From contig NZ_JAABOQ010000010.1 in assembly GCF_010671565.1 (NCBI RefSeq), positions 1 to 53,820 on the forward strand: DNA of 53,820 nucleotides. The letters are read 5' to 3'. The notes under the pieces were generated by a model. The model searched no databases, was not told the origin of the DNA, and worked only from the letters and a program-made list of their open reading frames with translations. This DNA comes from Spongiivirga citrea (lineage in GTDB: Bacteria; Bacteroidota; Bacteroidia; Flavobacteriales; Flavobacteriaceae). The translations under genes and the position numbers were made by a program. Shown here piece after piece: positions 41,560 to 49,394 of this stretch. Each line of letters opens with the position of its first letter. Position 1 is the first letter of the stretch.

Positions 41560-42501
41560 CTATTTTTTAATGAATTCAACCAAAGTGTTGACTAATTTTT
41601 GAGATAACGGGAAGTCTGGTGAAAAATAGGATTGCTGATTTTTGGCAGGATCTTCAATTGTTTTTAATACATGGTTCATTTTAGAGATTATAACCAACTC
41701 GGAGTCCGGATTTGATTCATGTAACAACTCAGCATCCTTTACCCGAACTTGAAGATCAAGATCCCCATTAATAAGTAAAATAGGAATTGTCATTGATTTG
41801 ATCATTACCATTGGATTGTATCTGTTATAGTCTTTCAGGAAAGCTTGATTTTGGGGAGCGAAGATATTCGCAAGCATTTGGTTAACAGATAGTATGGTGT
41901 CTGTCTTTTTCAATTCAGAAAAATGTTGGGTGGCAACTTTAGCCAATTCTTCACTTTGATTTCCTACTTGTCTAACAATAGCATCTTCAATAGTTTCACT
42001 GGGGCCTGCTAAAGAAATAAATTTGTCAATATGATCATTCATTGCAAGCATACTAACTAAGGATCCTTGGCTATGGCCAACTAGAATAATTTTATTAAAT
42101 CGTTTGTCATCTTTAAAATGATTAATAACAACACGAACATCGGACGCTAACTCGTTAAACTTTATCCCATTCTTTAGCATTATAGGAATGTTTTTCGGGT
42201 TAGAAGTGCGTTTGTCGTATCGATAAAAAGCAATTCCTTTGTTTACCAAACTATCTGACAGTTGCTTGATGTAATTTGCGTTAATACTCATACCTGTTTG
42301 ATTTCCATTTCGGTCGATATTTCCAGACCCATGAACAAATATGACAAGTATTTGTTTATTGGTTTCTTCTAGGTAGCTTAGAGTTCCAGGAAGCTCAATT
42401 TCGTTGTTTTTTAAAAGAATATCTTCTTCTTTTATTGATTGAGCGTTAGTTATTGCTGAAAGTACAAGACTGACTATTATAATGGTAATTCGTGCTATCA
42501 T
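41560..42501 (-). CDS. Secreted alpha/beta-hydrolase
   Basis: 313 residues on the minus strand with a signal peptide (IIIVSLVLSAITNAQ). The fold markers are in order: an oxyanion loop in VIFVHGSGN, the nucleophile elbow VGHSQGSLVS (serine about residue 143), an acid in LLINGDLDLQV and the base histidine in KMNHVLKT. The enzyme should hydrolyse an ester or similar bond outside the cytoplasm; the substrate is unknown. The start overlaps the stop of the PH-like gene by four bases (42498-42501), and the Arc gene starts two bases after its stop, which indicates a tightly coupled operon. Confidence 0.85.
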   Translation of the reverse strand: MIARITIIIVSLVLSAITNAQSIKEEDILLKNNEIELPGTLSYLEETNKQILVIFVHGSGNIDRNGNQTGMSINANYIKQLSDSLVNKGIAFYRYDKRTSNPKNIPIMLKNGIKFNELASDVRVVINHFKDDKRFNKIILVGHSQGSLVSMLAMNDHIDKFISLAGPSETIEDAIVRQVGNQSEELAKVATQHFSELKKTDTILSVNQMLANIFAPQNQAFLKDYNRYNPMVMIKSMTIPILLINGDLDLQVRVKDAELLHESNPDSELVIISKMNHVLKTIEDPAKNQQSYFSPDFPLSQKLVNTLVEFIKK

Positions 42502-42998
42502 GATGTTGTTTTTTTGAAATAGTAATTGATAGTTCGTTGTGCTTCATCTGCTAATTGCGTACCAATCAATAACTTTTTTCCGTTTTTGTATTTAAGTTGA
42601 ATGCCCTTTTTACCTGCAATATTTAGTGCTTTTCCGCTATTTGAGAATGACATTCGATATCCCCAACCACTATATTCTGATAGTGGGTTGTAGGTTCTTA
42701 TTTCGCAAACCTCAAGCTCGTTCCATTGAATAAGCTTCATTTTAAAATGAAAAGGGAACATTCGATAGTGTACTCCCTTTTCATCAATTCTGGTACTTAG
42801 TTTGGTGCGATAAATTAGTAATAATGGAATTGCAGACACAATCAAAATACTATTGACGATGTATTTTTCCGTAGTCGAAATAGTTTCATCCGTATAGTTT
42901 ATTGCATAAAAAGCATAAATCATTATGGCTAATGAACCTAGCACGAGCAAATGAAAGAACCATTGCTTAAAATGTTGAGATTCTGTGAATATTCGCAT
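42498..42998 (-). CDS. Small two-helix membrane protein with PH-like domain
   Basis: 166 residues on the minus strand. Two hydrophobic helices (about 14-34, HLLVLGSLAIMIYAFY, and 47-62, NSILIVSAIPLLLIY) are followed by a beta-rich segment (about 68-160) with RIDEKGVHYRMFPF, WGYRMSFSNSGKALNIAGKK and GIQLKYKNGKKLLIGTQ. This resembles bacterial PH-like membrane proteins such as DUF6141, though that name is from memory. It lies between the SPFH protein and the hydrolase in one transcript and probably acts at the membrane with the SPFH scaffold. Confidence 0.65.
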   Translation of the reverse strand: MRIFTESQHFKQWFFHLLVLGSLAIMIYAFYAINYTDETISTTEKYIVNSILIVSAIPLLLIYRTKLSTRIDEKGVHYRMFPFHFKMKLIQWNELEVCEIRTYNPLSEYSGWGYRMSFSNSGKALNIAGKKGIQLKYKNGKKLLIGTQLADEAQRTINYYFKKTTS

Positions 42999-43019
42999 TA
43001 GTTTGCTAATAAAATTTAC

Positions 43020-43877
43020 TTAAGTTAATGTACCTGTATTTAGCACCGGCGTAGCGTCCTTATCAGAGCATAGAATGACCATTAGATTGCTTACCATTGT
43101 TGCTTTGCGCTCTTCATCTAGCTCGACTATTTCTTTTTTGCTTAATTCATCTAGTGCCATTTCGACCATACTAACTGCACCTTCGACAATTTTGTGCCTT
43201 GCAGCAATTATTGCTGTGGCTTGTTGCCTTTTTAACATGGCATTCGCAATTTCTTGAGCATACGCCAAGTAACCAATTCGACTTTCTAATACTTCAATAC
43301 CGGCTATAGATAATCGTTCTTCTAATTCTTTCTCTAGTGCCTCACTAACCTCATTTACACTTGAGCGTAAGGTAATATCTTCATCAAGGCCTTCATCAGC
43401 GAAATTGTCATAAGGATACATACTGGCTAGTTTTCTTACAGCAGCATCTGTTTGCACTCGTACAAAATTCTCGTAATTATCTACTTCAAAAGCAGCTTTA
43501 TAAGTATCCAAAACGCGCCACACTAAAATGGTACTTATCATTACCGGATTTCCTAGTTTGTCATTCACCTTTAAACGCTCACTATCAAAGTTGCTAGCGC
43601 GTAACGATATTTTCTTTTTAGTGTAAAAGGGATTTACCCAAAAAAGCCCGTTTTTCTTTACAGTGCCTTTGTATTTACCAAATAGTAAAAGCACTTTGGA
43701 AGTGTTCGGGTTTACAAGGACGAATCCAGGTAATAAAAACAAAACAGGGATAAACAGTAATGCATATTCGGGATTACCAGTGCTAGACAAAGCATAAATG
43801 ATAAACCCGACCGCAGTAAGGAATAACAGCAACATGATGTAGCCGTTCATCGGGACTATAGTTTTTTCGTTAGACAT
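43020..43877 (-). CDS. SPFH/band-7 domain membrane protein
   Basis: 285 residues on the minus strand. Two hydrophobic segments at the N-terminus (about 12-30 and 36-56) precede the band-7 domain (about 60-230): FGKYKGTVKKNGLFWVNPFY, RASNFDSERLKVNDKLGNPV and VRVQTDAAVRKLASMYPYD. A helical stretch follows (RIGYLAYAQEIANAMLKRQQ, VSMVEMALDELSK), typical of flotillin/stomatin-like proteins that form membrane scaffolds. It is the first gene of the four-gene run that ends with Arc, 17 bases downstream of the phased TTGATAT boxes. The operon may respond to membrane stress; this is inference. Confidence 0.88.
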   Translation of the reverse strand: MSNEKTIVPMNGYIMLLLFLTAVGFIIYALSSTGNPEYALLFIPVLFLLPGFVLVNPNTSKVLLLFGKYKGTVKKNGLFWVNPFYTKKKISLRASNFDSERLKVNDKLGNPVMISTILVWRVLDTYKAAFEVDNYENFVRVQTDAAVRKLASMYPYDNFADEGLDEDITLRSSVNEVSEALEKELEERLSIAGIEVLESRIGYLAYAQEIANAMLKRQQATAIIAARHKIVEGAVSMVEMALDELSKKEIVELDEERKATMVSNLMVILCSDKDATPVLNTGTLT

Positions 43878-43893
43878 ATGTGTTTAGTTTAAA

Positions 43894-43939
43894 TTGATAT
43901 TAAATTGATATCATAAAGATATATAAAATTTTATGATAT
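43894..43939 (-). promoter_or_regulatory. Phased TTGATAT boxes, probable Arc-type operator
   Basis: TTGATAT at 43894-43900 and TTGATAT at 43905-43911 (extending to TTGATATCA), then AAGATAT at 43916-43922, begin exactly 11 bases apart. A further ATGATAT is at 43933-43939. ATATCATAAA and TTTATGATAT also pair as a 10-bp inverted repeat. Ribbon-helix-helix proteins classically bind arrays of short boxes spaced about one helical turn. The boxes sit just upstream of the SPFH start. Confidence 0.55.
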
Positions 43940-43957
43940 TTCCAAATTTATTGGTGT

Positions 43958-43985
43958 TTTGCTAACTGTAGGATGTTTATTTTTG
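43958..43985 (+). promoter_or_regulatory. Candidate promoter for the S1/P1 nuclease gene
   Basis: TTTG (43958-43961) and TATTTTTG (43978-43985) match the -33 and TAnnTTTG -7 elements, with a 16-base gap that is slightly short. The expected transcript start would lie about ten bases before the GTG start. Confidence 0.35.
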
Positions 43986-44001
43986 CTAAAAATTATTCAT
44001 T

Positions 44002-44787
44002 GTGAAGAAGTATTCTTATCTGTTTGTGATTTTAGTTTTTTTTAGTTTTTACGGACTTCAGGCCAATGAAGTGGTTTGGGGCAAAACTGGTCACCGCACT
44101 ACAGGCCATATTGCTCAGAAACATTTAAGTAGAAAGGCAAAAAAGGAGATAAAAAAACTGCTAGGTGGTCAAAACCTTGCGACTGCATCGACCTATGCTG
44201 ATGAGATAAAATCGGATGAAGTATACAGAAAATATAGTGCTTGGCACTATGTTAATTTTAGTTTTGGAACCAAATATGGTGACGAACCTTTAAATCCTGG
44301 AGGGGACATTATATCAGGTATTAATACCTGTAAAGAGGTACTTCAAAATCCGAATAGTACTAGGGCGGACAAAGTGTTTTATTTAAAACTGTTAATCCAT
44401 TTTATTGGCGATCTGCATCAGCCATTGCACTGTGGTAAAGCTAGTGATAAAGGCGGAAATGACTTTCAAGTTCGTTGGTTTGATCAAGGTACGAATCTTC
44501 ATAAAGTATGGGATTCTAAAATGATTGATAGCTATGGTATGAGTTATACTGAATTGGCAGAAAGCATTGATGTTGTTTCTAAAAAGAGGCGTCAACAATG
44601 GCAAGAAGGCAGCATTTTAGATTGGGCTTATGAATCCCAGGCTTTGGCGGATAAGGTTTACAAATCGGCAAAATCAGGAGAAAAATTGAAATACAGTTAT
44701 TCTTATGAAAATCTAGATACGGTAAAACAACAACTACTAAAAGGGGGCATTCGATTAGCTGGAGTGCTTAATGAAATATTTCGCTAG
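44002..44787 (+). CDS. Secreted S1/P1-type zinc nuclease
   Basis: 261 residues, starting with GTG. The signal peptide (LFVILVFFSFYGLQANEVV) ends so that the mature chain would begin Trp-Gly at WGKTGH, as needed because the N-terminal Trp is a zinc ligand in this family. The other ligands follow: ASTYADEI, the HYVN histidine, LIHFIGDLHQPLH, GGNDFQV and NLHKVWD. These trinuclear-zinc enzymes cut single-stranded DNA and RNA and remove 3'-phosphates, probably for phosphate or nucleotide scavenging outside the cell. No ATG is available upstream of the signal peptide. It converges on the AraC gene with a two-base gap. Confidence 0.92.
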   Translation: MKKYSYLFVILVFFSFYGLQANEVVWGKTGHRTTGHIAQKHLSRKAKKEIKKLLGGQNLATASTYADEIKSDEVYRKYSAWHYVNFSFGTKYGDEPLNPGGDIISGINTCKEVLQNPNSTRADKVFYLKLLIHFIGDLHQPLHCGKASDKGGNDFQVRWFDQGTNLHKVWDSKMIDSYGMSYTELAESIDVVSKKRRQQWQEGSILDWAYESQALADKVYKSAKSGEKLKYSYSYENLDTVKQQLLKGGIRLAGVLNEIFR

Positions 44788-44789
44788 AT

Positions 44790-45650
44790 CTAGGCCGGAG
44801 CATTGTTAGCCTGCTTAAATACTTTAGGTGTTATTTGATAATGTTTTTTAAACACTTTCGTCAAATGACTTTCATCTGTAAATCCGAGTTCATAGGCTAT
44901 TTCAGCGATGGTTTGGTCTGTATTTCGAAGACGATATTGTACTAGAAGCATTTTGTAATTTTCGATATACCGTCTAATACTATCTCCTGTTTCTCGTTTA
45001 AATAAGGCATTAATACTATTTGGTGACATCCCAAAATTGCTAGCAATATCTGACGTATTCATTAAGTCATGCTCGTAGACGTTAGTCCTTATATAGCCAA
45101 GTACCTCTTCAATTCTCGATCTTTTTTTGGCGTATTTCGGATTACTCTTTTTGTAATTGCGTTCAATGTTTCGAGCTATAATGCTTAAAATGGTGCTGAC
45201 AGTATTAGAAATTATATGTTTAGAATAAGGTTCGTCATTAACATATTCATTTACAACCAGACCATGAATTTGCCATAATAGCTCTCGGTCCGTTTCATTA
45301 TTTATAATATCCCCAGGCATTAAATTAGGATTATGAAGTATGTGTTCAATACGCCTTAGCCATTGAGACCGCTCAGGAAGCTGTTTGTTATGTGTGAAAA
45401 GTGTTTCAGTAAACTTGAAATATGTGAACTTAGTTCGTTCTTCTATCTCGAAATGGTGTACATCTTCGGGAGCTATCAAAAAAATGTCTTTTCCCTTGTA
45501 TTTAAATCTGATATCATTAATTGTGTGATATCCCGATCCTTCATCTATGAAAATAATTTCAAAAAAATTATGATTATGAGGCTCCATTTGCCAAACATCA
45601 AATTGATATTGGTGTAATACAAAACTTTCATATAAGTTAATTCTATTCAC
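44790..45650 (-). CDS. AraC-family transcriptional regulator
   Basis: 286 residues on the minus strand. The N-terminal cupin sensor has MEPHNHNFFEIIFIDEGSGY and FLIAPEDVHHFEIEERTKFTY (about 20-75). The C-terminal part (about 185-285) carries two helix-turn-helix units: SDIASNFGMSPNSINALFKR, then IAEIAYELGFTDESHLTKVF and KKHYQITPKVFKQ. This is an activator type that binds half-sites near the -35 region. Its only close divergent neighbour is the MauE-like gene at 45811, with a perfect palindrome between them, so that gene is a probable target. Confidence 0.9.
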   Translation of the reverse strand: MNRINLYESFVLHQYQFDVWQMEPHNHNFFEIIFIDEGSGYHTINDIRFKYKGKDIFLIAPEDVHHFEIEERTKFTYFKFTETLFTHNKQLPERSQWLRRIEHILHNPNLMPGDIINNETDRELLWQIHGLVVNEYVNDEPYSKHIISNTVSTILSIIARNIERNYKKSNPKYAKKRSRIEEVLGYIRTNVYEHDLMNTSDIASNFGMSPNSINALFKRETGDSIRRYIENYKMLLVQYRLRNTDQTIAEIAYELGFTDESHLTKVFKKHYQITPKVFKQANNAPA

Positions 45651-45760
45651 GCGTTTAGTTGGTTGATTTTCAAATGATAGCGAAATAAATTAACGAAAAC
45701 CTTTTCGTAACTATTTGATATTCAAAAGGTACAACTTTTTTGTAAAAATTTACAAGCCTT

Positions 45761-45785
45761 TTACTATGCACGCATAGTAACTTTG
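45761..45785 (+). promoter_or_regulatory. Palindromic operator and promoter of the MauE-like gene
   Basis: TTACTATGC-AC-GCATAGTAA (45761-45780) is a perfect 9-bp inverted repeat with a 2-base gap. Its right end overlaps TAACTTTG (45778-45785), a full match to the TAnnTTTG -7 element, 25 bases before the ATG. No good -33 element is present, which would fit an activated promoter; a repressor site is also possible. Confidence 0.55.
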
Positions 45786-45810
45786 TGTTATTAATCAAAA
45801 CCACAATTTA

Positions 45811-46227
45811 ATGAATGCTATTAAAGTAAATATGTATACTGTAACCCGAGTACTAACGGGGGTATACTTGGTGTTTCATTCCTTTTTGAGCACGATTGAT
45901 TTCAATGGTTTTTTGAATAAAGTTGATTTGTATTTTGAAAAAGCTCAAGTGTTCAATTTTCAAATACTTTATTATACTGCGCCCTTAGTACCTTTTGAAG
46001 AATTTATCATTGGTATTTTATTGGCTTTAGGTTTGTATACTAAAGTGGTTTTGAAAGTAGGTTTTGTGTTGTTTGCTTATTTCTCATTGTTTTTACTAGA
46101 TGTTGGGGTATACAGCAGCGCGGTTTGTCACATAGGAATGACTTTCGCTATGGCGGCGCTATTCTATTTCAAACAATACAACATAAAATCAATGGATTAT
46201 GAAATTAGTTCACACTCGTTGCTTTAA
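45811..46227 (+). CDS. MauE/DoxX-like four-helix membrane protein
   Basis: 138 residues with four hydrophobic helices (about 10-28, 46-72, 76-100 and 105-125). TVTRVLTGVYLVFHSFLSTI, FEEFIIGILLALGLYTKVVL and VCHIGMTFAMAALFYFK resemble the MauE/DoxX superfamily of small membrane proteins, sometimes tied to redox or terminal oxidase systems. The substrate or partner is unknown. The divergent AraC gene and the palindrome over its promoter suggest it is induced by a specific signal. It has no operon partner and is followed by a candidate structured RNA and a strong terminator. Confidence 0.7.
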   Translation: MNAIKVNMYTVTRVLTGVYLVFHSFLSTIDFNGFLNKVDLYFEKAQVFNFQILYYTAPLVPFEEFIIGILLALGLYTKVVLKVGFVLFAYFSLFLLDVGVYSSAVCHIGMTFAMAALFYFKQYNIKSMDYEISSHSLL

Positions 46228-46256
46228 TTTTTGGCACGAGCTTTGATATATAAGTT

Positions 46257-46316
46257 ATGTAGCTGCTTACATAGAAGCGAGGCTGGTTACCAAGTGGAGT
46301 AACAGCTACATTTTTT
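46257..46316 (+). ncRNA. Candidate structured RNA between convergent genes
   Basis: An outer stem of perfect 9-bp arms ATGTAGCTG (46257-46265) and CAGCTACAT (46303-46311) encloses two smaller hairpins (GCTT-ACATAG-AAGC and GGTTAC...GTAAC), giving a three-way-junction-like fold followed by T6. No open frame lies here. It could be a small RNA, the 3' UTR of the MauE-like gene, or an alternative terminator. No known family was recognised. Confidence 0.4.
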
Positions 46317-46329
46317 GGTTGGTTAGTGG

Positions 46330-46361
46330 AAAAGCATCCGTTTTAGCGGGTGCTTTTTTTT
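46330..46361 (+). terminator. Strong Rho-independent terminator
   Basis: AAAAGCATCCG pairs with CGGGTGCTTTT (11 bp, one G-T pair) across a 6-base loop and continues into a run of eight T residues. It terminates plus-strand transcription from the MauE-like gene or RNA candidate. On the minus strand it lies just past the alkB stop and may serve it weakly. Confidence 0.85.
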
Positions 46362-46373
46362 GTTTGTCCAATC

Positions 46374-46970
46374 TTAGATTAATTGTCTAAATGTCAAATT
46401 TATTCGCGATCCGATTTGTTTCGACGTTTTTGGTATTTGATGATGCCAATGATGTTGCGTTTCCCCTTTCATGAGTAATAAACTACCATGATTAAGTAGT
46501 AGTTTATGTTTTTGAGTTTTATCTTTTTTGTGTCGAAGATTAAAGTAACGTTCCTCACCAAAACTAAGTGATGCTATTACAGGGTTTTCTCCAAGTTCTT
46601 TTTCATCATCAGCATGCCACCCATTACTGTCTTTTCCATCTCGATACAAATTCAACAGTACCGTGTTGAATGATTCATAACTAGCTTCCTCAACCTTAAC
46701 TTTTATATCATTTAATAAAGCTGAAAACAATTGCGGATGCATGGTAATATTAGAATAGGAGTAGGGTTTATTTTCACTTCCATATAAGGCGGTAAGCCTT
46801 GGTTGTTTATATACTTTACCGAACACTTTAATATCATCTTCCTGCCAAGGAGTTTCCTTAAAAAGTTGCTTGAAAATTATATCGGCCTCTTGCCTATTAA
46901 AAAAACGGGGATAGTACAAGACCTCCCCATCATTTATCGTTAATTGTATCGGCTCATTAAATAAGCTCAT
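46374..46970 (-). CDS. alkB: AlkB-family alpha-ketoglutarate-dependent dioxygenase
   Basis: 198 residues on the minus strand. It should repair alkylated bases in DNA or RNA by oxidative demethylation. The iron-binding H-x-D is WHADDE (about residue 123), the distal histidine is in QHHWHHQIP, and the 2-oxoglutarate arginine lies in GSRINLTFRQL. PRLTALYG and VIASLSFGEERYF are typical of bacterial AlkB. The start at 46970 overlaps the last base of the DUF885 stop (TAATG), so translation is coupled to that gene. A start seven codons upstream would overlap it more and is less likely. Confidence 0.9.
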   Translation of the reverse strand: MSLFNEPIQLTINDGEVLYYPRFFNRQEADIIFKQLFKETPWQEDDIKVFGKVYKQPRLTALYGSENKPYSYSNITMHPQLFSALLNDIKVKVEEASYESFNTVLLNLYRDGKDSNGWHADDEKELGENPVIASLSFGEERYFNLRHKKDKTQKHKLLLNHGSLLLMKGETQHHWHHQIPKTSKQIGSRINLTFRQLI

Positions 46971-48745
46971 TACTTGTTTTCTGCAATCCAATTATTAATT
47001 CGTTCTTCGAGTATAGATAGGGGTACACAACCAACCTGAAGTACTTGATTATGAAATTGTCTAATATCAAAGTCATCGCCCAGTTCATTTTCTGCCTTAG
47101 TGCGTAATTCTCGGATCTTTAACTGGCCAATTTTATAAGATAATGCCTGGCCGGGATTGGCCATGTAGCGCTCAATTTCTGAGGTAATGCTAGCCTCGCT
47201 TTCAGCCTCATTATCTAATGAATATTGAATGGCCTTTTCACGAGACCATCCCTTGCTGTGCAACCCTGTGTCAACTACCAATCTAATAGCCCGATGCATT
47301 TCGGCACTAAGCATTCCAAAATATTGATACGGATCAGTCAATAATCCAAGTTCTTTTCCTAATGACTCGGAATATAGGGCCCAACCTTCACCATAGGCAC
47401 CGTACCATAATGTTTTTCTAAAACTGGGCAAGCTGGTGTCTTCTTGTTGTAACGAGATTTGGTAATGATGCCCTGGTATTGCTTCATGTAGAAAAAGGGA
47501 TTCGTCGGAGAACATATTGTATTTTGCTACATCTGGTATTGGAGTATAAAAAATTCCTGGCCGACTTCCGTCCAGCGATCCAGGATTGTATTCGGCACTA
47601 GCGGATGCTTCTCTAAATGCTTCGGTTCTTCTAACTTCAAAAGCTGTTTTCGGTTTCACATCAAATAACTTTACAATTTGCGGCTTCATTCGTTCATGCA
47701 TGTCATTAAAACTGGCAATTATCTCTGAAGGATCTTTAAAGGGCATAAGTTCAGGTTTGGTTCTAACATGATCAAAAAATGCTTTTAAATCGCCCGTAAA
47801 ACCAACTTCTTCTTTAATTTTTGACATTTCACCACGTATACGAGCCACTTCACTTAATCCAAGCTGATGAATTTCATCCGCAGTCATGTCAGTTGTGGTA
47901 TACAATTTTATTTGATGTTGATAAAAAGTATCGCCATTAGGTACAGCATCAATACCGCTGCTTTCTCTTCCTGCATCCAAATAAGTACTAGCCATAAATT
48001 CTTTTAGAACAGCATATGAAGGCTTAATCTTTTCTTCAACCATGGTTTCAAATTCCTTTTTAAGTCGGTTTTTGTCTTCATCAGAAAAGTTATTGGGAAA
48101 CTGCTTTATCGGACTCATGAAAAGATTACTGTCAAGATCAGCATCACTTACACTTGCTAATTGAGGAATCACCTTTTTAGTGAGAGATTTAGGCAATACA
48201 TGGTTATTAGCAATACCTGCTTCCATTTTTTCCTTGGTTGACGCGAGCCATTCCGTGTAATCTTCCAATCTACTTAACCAATTCTCATAATCTTTTACTG
48301 TTTTAAATGGTTGTGCTCCGGCACCACTTGCCAACTGCCCCATCATTAAATTCATCGACCACATTTGGTCAATTGGCGTGTAGTTTTCAAAGGCTAGCCC
48401 TTCTAAATTAATGGTAATATCCCAATGGAGTATTGCTTTGGTAAGTTGTTCACTATCGCTTAGCGCTTGTGTGCTGTCGTAATGCGATAATTTTTCACGA
48501 TAGGTAGTGTAATAAGTTCGCACTTTTTGTTCGTGCGCTTTGGAGAGCGAGTTAGGTAAGGTGTCGTTATAGCGATTATCACCTGCAAAAGTGGCGTTAA
48601 GCGGATTAAGTTTTAGCCCATCTTGATAATAGGCTTCAAAAACATCGGAAATAGGAGGTAAGTTTTCATTGTCAGGATCGTCTTCACAATTGAACACTAA
48701 TGCTATTATGAACATGTAAAAGAAAACTTTTAAGGTTGATTTCAT
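46970..48745 (-). CDS. DUF885 zinc-metallopeptidase-like lipoprotein
   Basis: 591 residues on the minus strand. The leader VFFYMFIIALVFNC ends in a probable lipobox cysteine (about residue 20). The family hallmark HEAIPGHHYQ (about residue 420, an HExxxH-type zinc site) and the supporting glutamate in YGEGWALYSE are intact. ENYTPIDQMWSMNLMMGQLA and QALSYKIGQLKIRELRTKAE are conserved elsewhere. DUF885 proteins resemble oligopeptidases, and the lipid anchor places it in the envelope for peptide breakdown. The downstream alkB gene overlaps by one base, an odd pairing that probably reflects coupling only. Confidence 0.87.
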   Translation of the reverse strand: MKSTLKVFFYMFIIALVFNCEDDPDNENLPPISDVFEAYYQDGLKLNPLNATFAGDNRYNDTLPNSLSKAHEQKVRTYYTTYREKLSHYDSTQALSDSEQLTKAILHWDITINLEGLAFENYTPIDQMWSMNLMMGQLASGAGAQPFKTVKDYENWLSRLEDYTEWLASTKEKMEAGIANNHVLPKSLTKKVIPQLASVSDADLDSNLFMSPIKQFPNNFSDEDKNRLKKEFETMVEEKIKPSYAVLKEFMASTYLDAGRESSGIDAVPNGDTFYQHQIKLYTTTDMTADEIHQLGLSEVARIRGEMSKIKEEVGFTGDLKAFFDHVRTKPELMPFKDPSEIIASFNDMHERMKPQIVKLFDVKPKTAFEVRRTEAFREASASAEYNPGSLDGSRPGIFYTPIPDVAKYNMFSDESLFLHEAIPGHHYQISLQQEDTSLPSFRKTLWYGAYGEGWALYSESLGKELGLLTDPYQYFGMLSAEMHRAIRLVVDTGLHSKGWSREKAIQYSLDNEAESEASITSEIERYMANPGQALSYKIGQLKIRELRTKAENELGDDFDIRQFHNQVLQVGCVPLSILEERINNWIAENK

Positions 48746-49394
48746 AATATGTAATTATTTTTTTAAAATTAAATCAAAAAATTTACTATTCAGCGATATC
48801 CTATAGAGATAAAAGCAATGAGAAGATAGTGAATTATCTTGCCCTTTCAGCTTACTTTCCTTTTTGTTGATCTGGTTGTAATATGTCTTTTACTTTAAAA
48901 ACCAATTTTGTTTAAGGTTTCTGTTATTTCAAACTATTAGTGTTGAGTACGTAGTATGTTTATTATTGCTGCGCACACAGCTCAAAAAAGTGAAGCCTAT
49001 ATAAAAAAAGGCAAAAAAAAAGTTCAACAAAACACTGTATTTGAAGGGTTTAACATTTTTTTATTACTTTTATAACTCTAACGAAGAGTAGTACCTCCGC
49101 TACAAACTAACTAAAACCAAAATCGTCACTTTTTAGGGATGATATATCTGGATTCAAAAAATCGACTGTTGAAAGTGTTTTGTTTCGACAAGGCTCTTTA
49201 TGTAAAAAAACGAATTTTAATTAACCAAAAACCAGTGTGAAAGAATCTTTACTTGTATTAATCTTCTAAAAAATTACCCAATAAATAAATCCCCACTGGC
49301 AGTTTAGCTAGCCTGAACAGCTGTATTATAATTTTTCAGATTGCTACTTGTTCATTGTTTTTAGCACTATACTATTAACTGATCAAATATTAGT
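48746..49394. other. Long gene-free leader region before the second giant gene
   Basis: Nearly 650 bases hold no gene. They include a candidate promoter (49040-49072), after which about 315 bases would be an untranslated leader. Weak hairpins can be drawn (for example GTAGTACCTCCGCTAC), but no known riboswitch was recognised. The minus-strand DUF885 gene begins at the other end, so its promoter must also lie here. Confidence 0.5.
49040..49072 (+). promoter_or_regulatory. Candidate promoter for the second giant protein
   Basis: TTTG (49040-49043), a 21-base gap and TACTTTTA (49065-49072) match the Bacteroidota -33 and TAnnTTTG elements at all but the last base of the -7 box. Transcription would begin about 49079, leaving a leader of about 315 bases. 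Confidence 0.35.
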
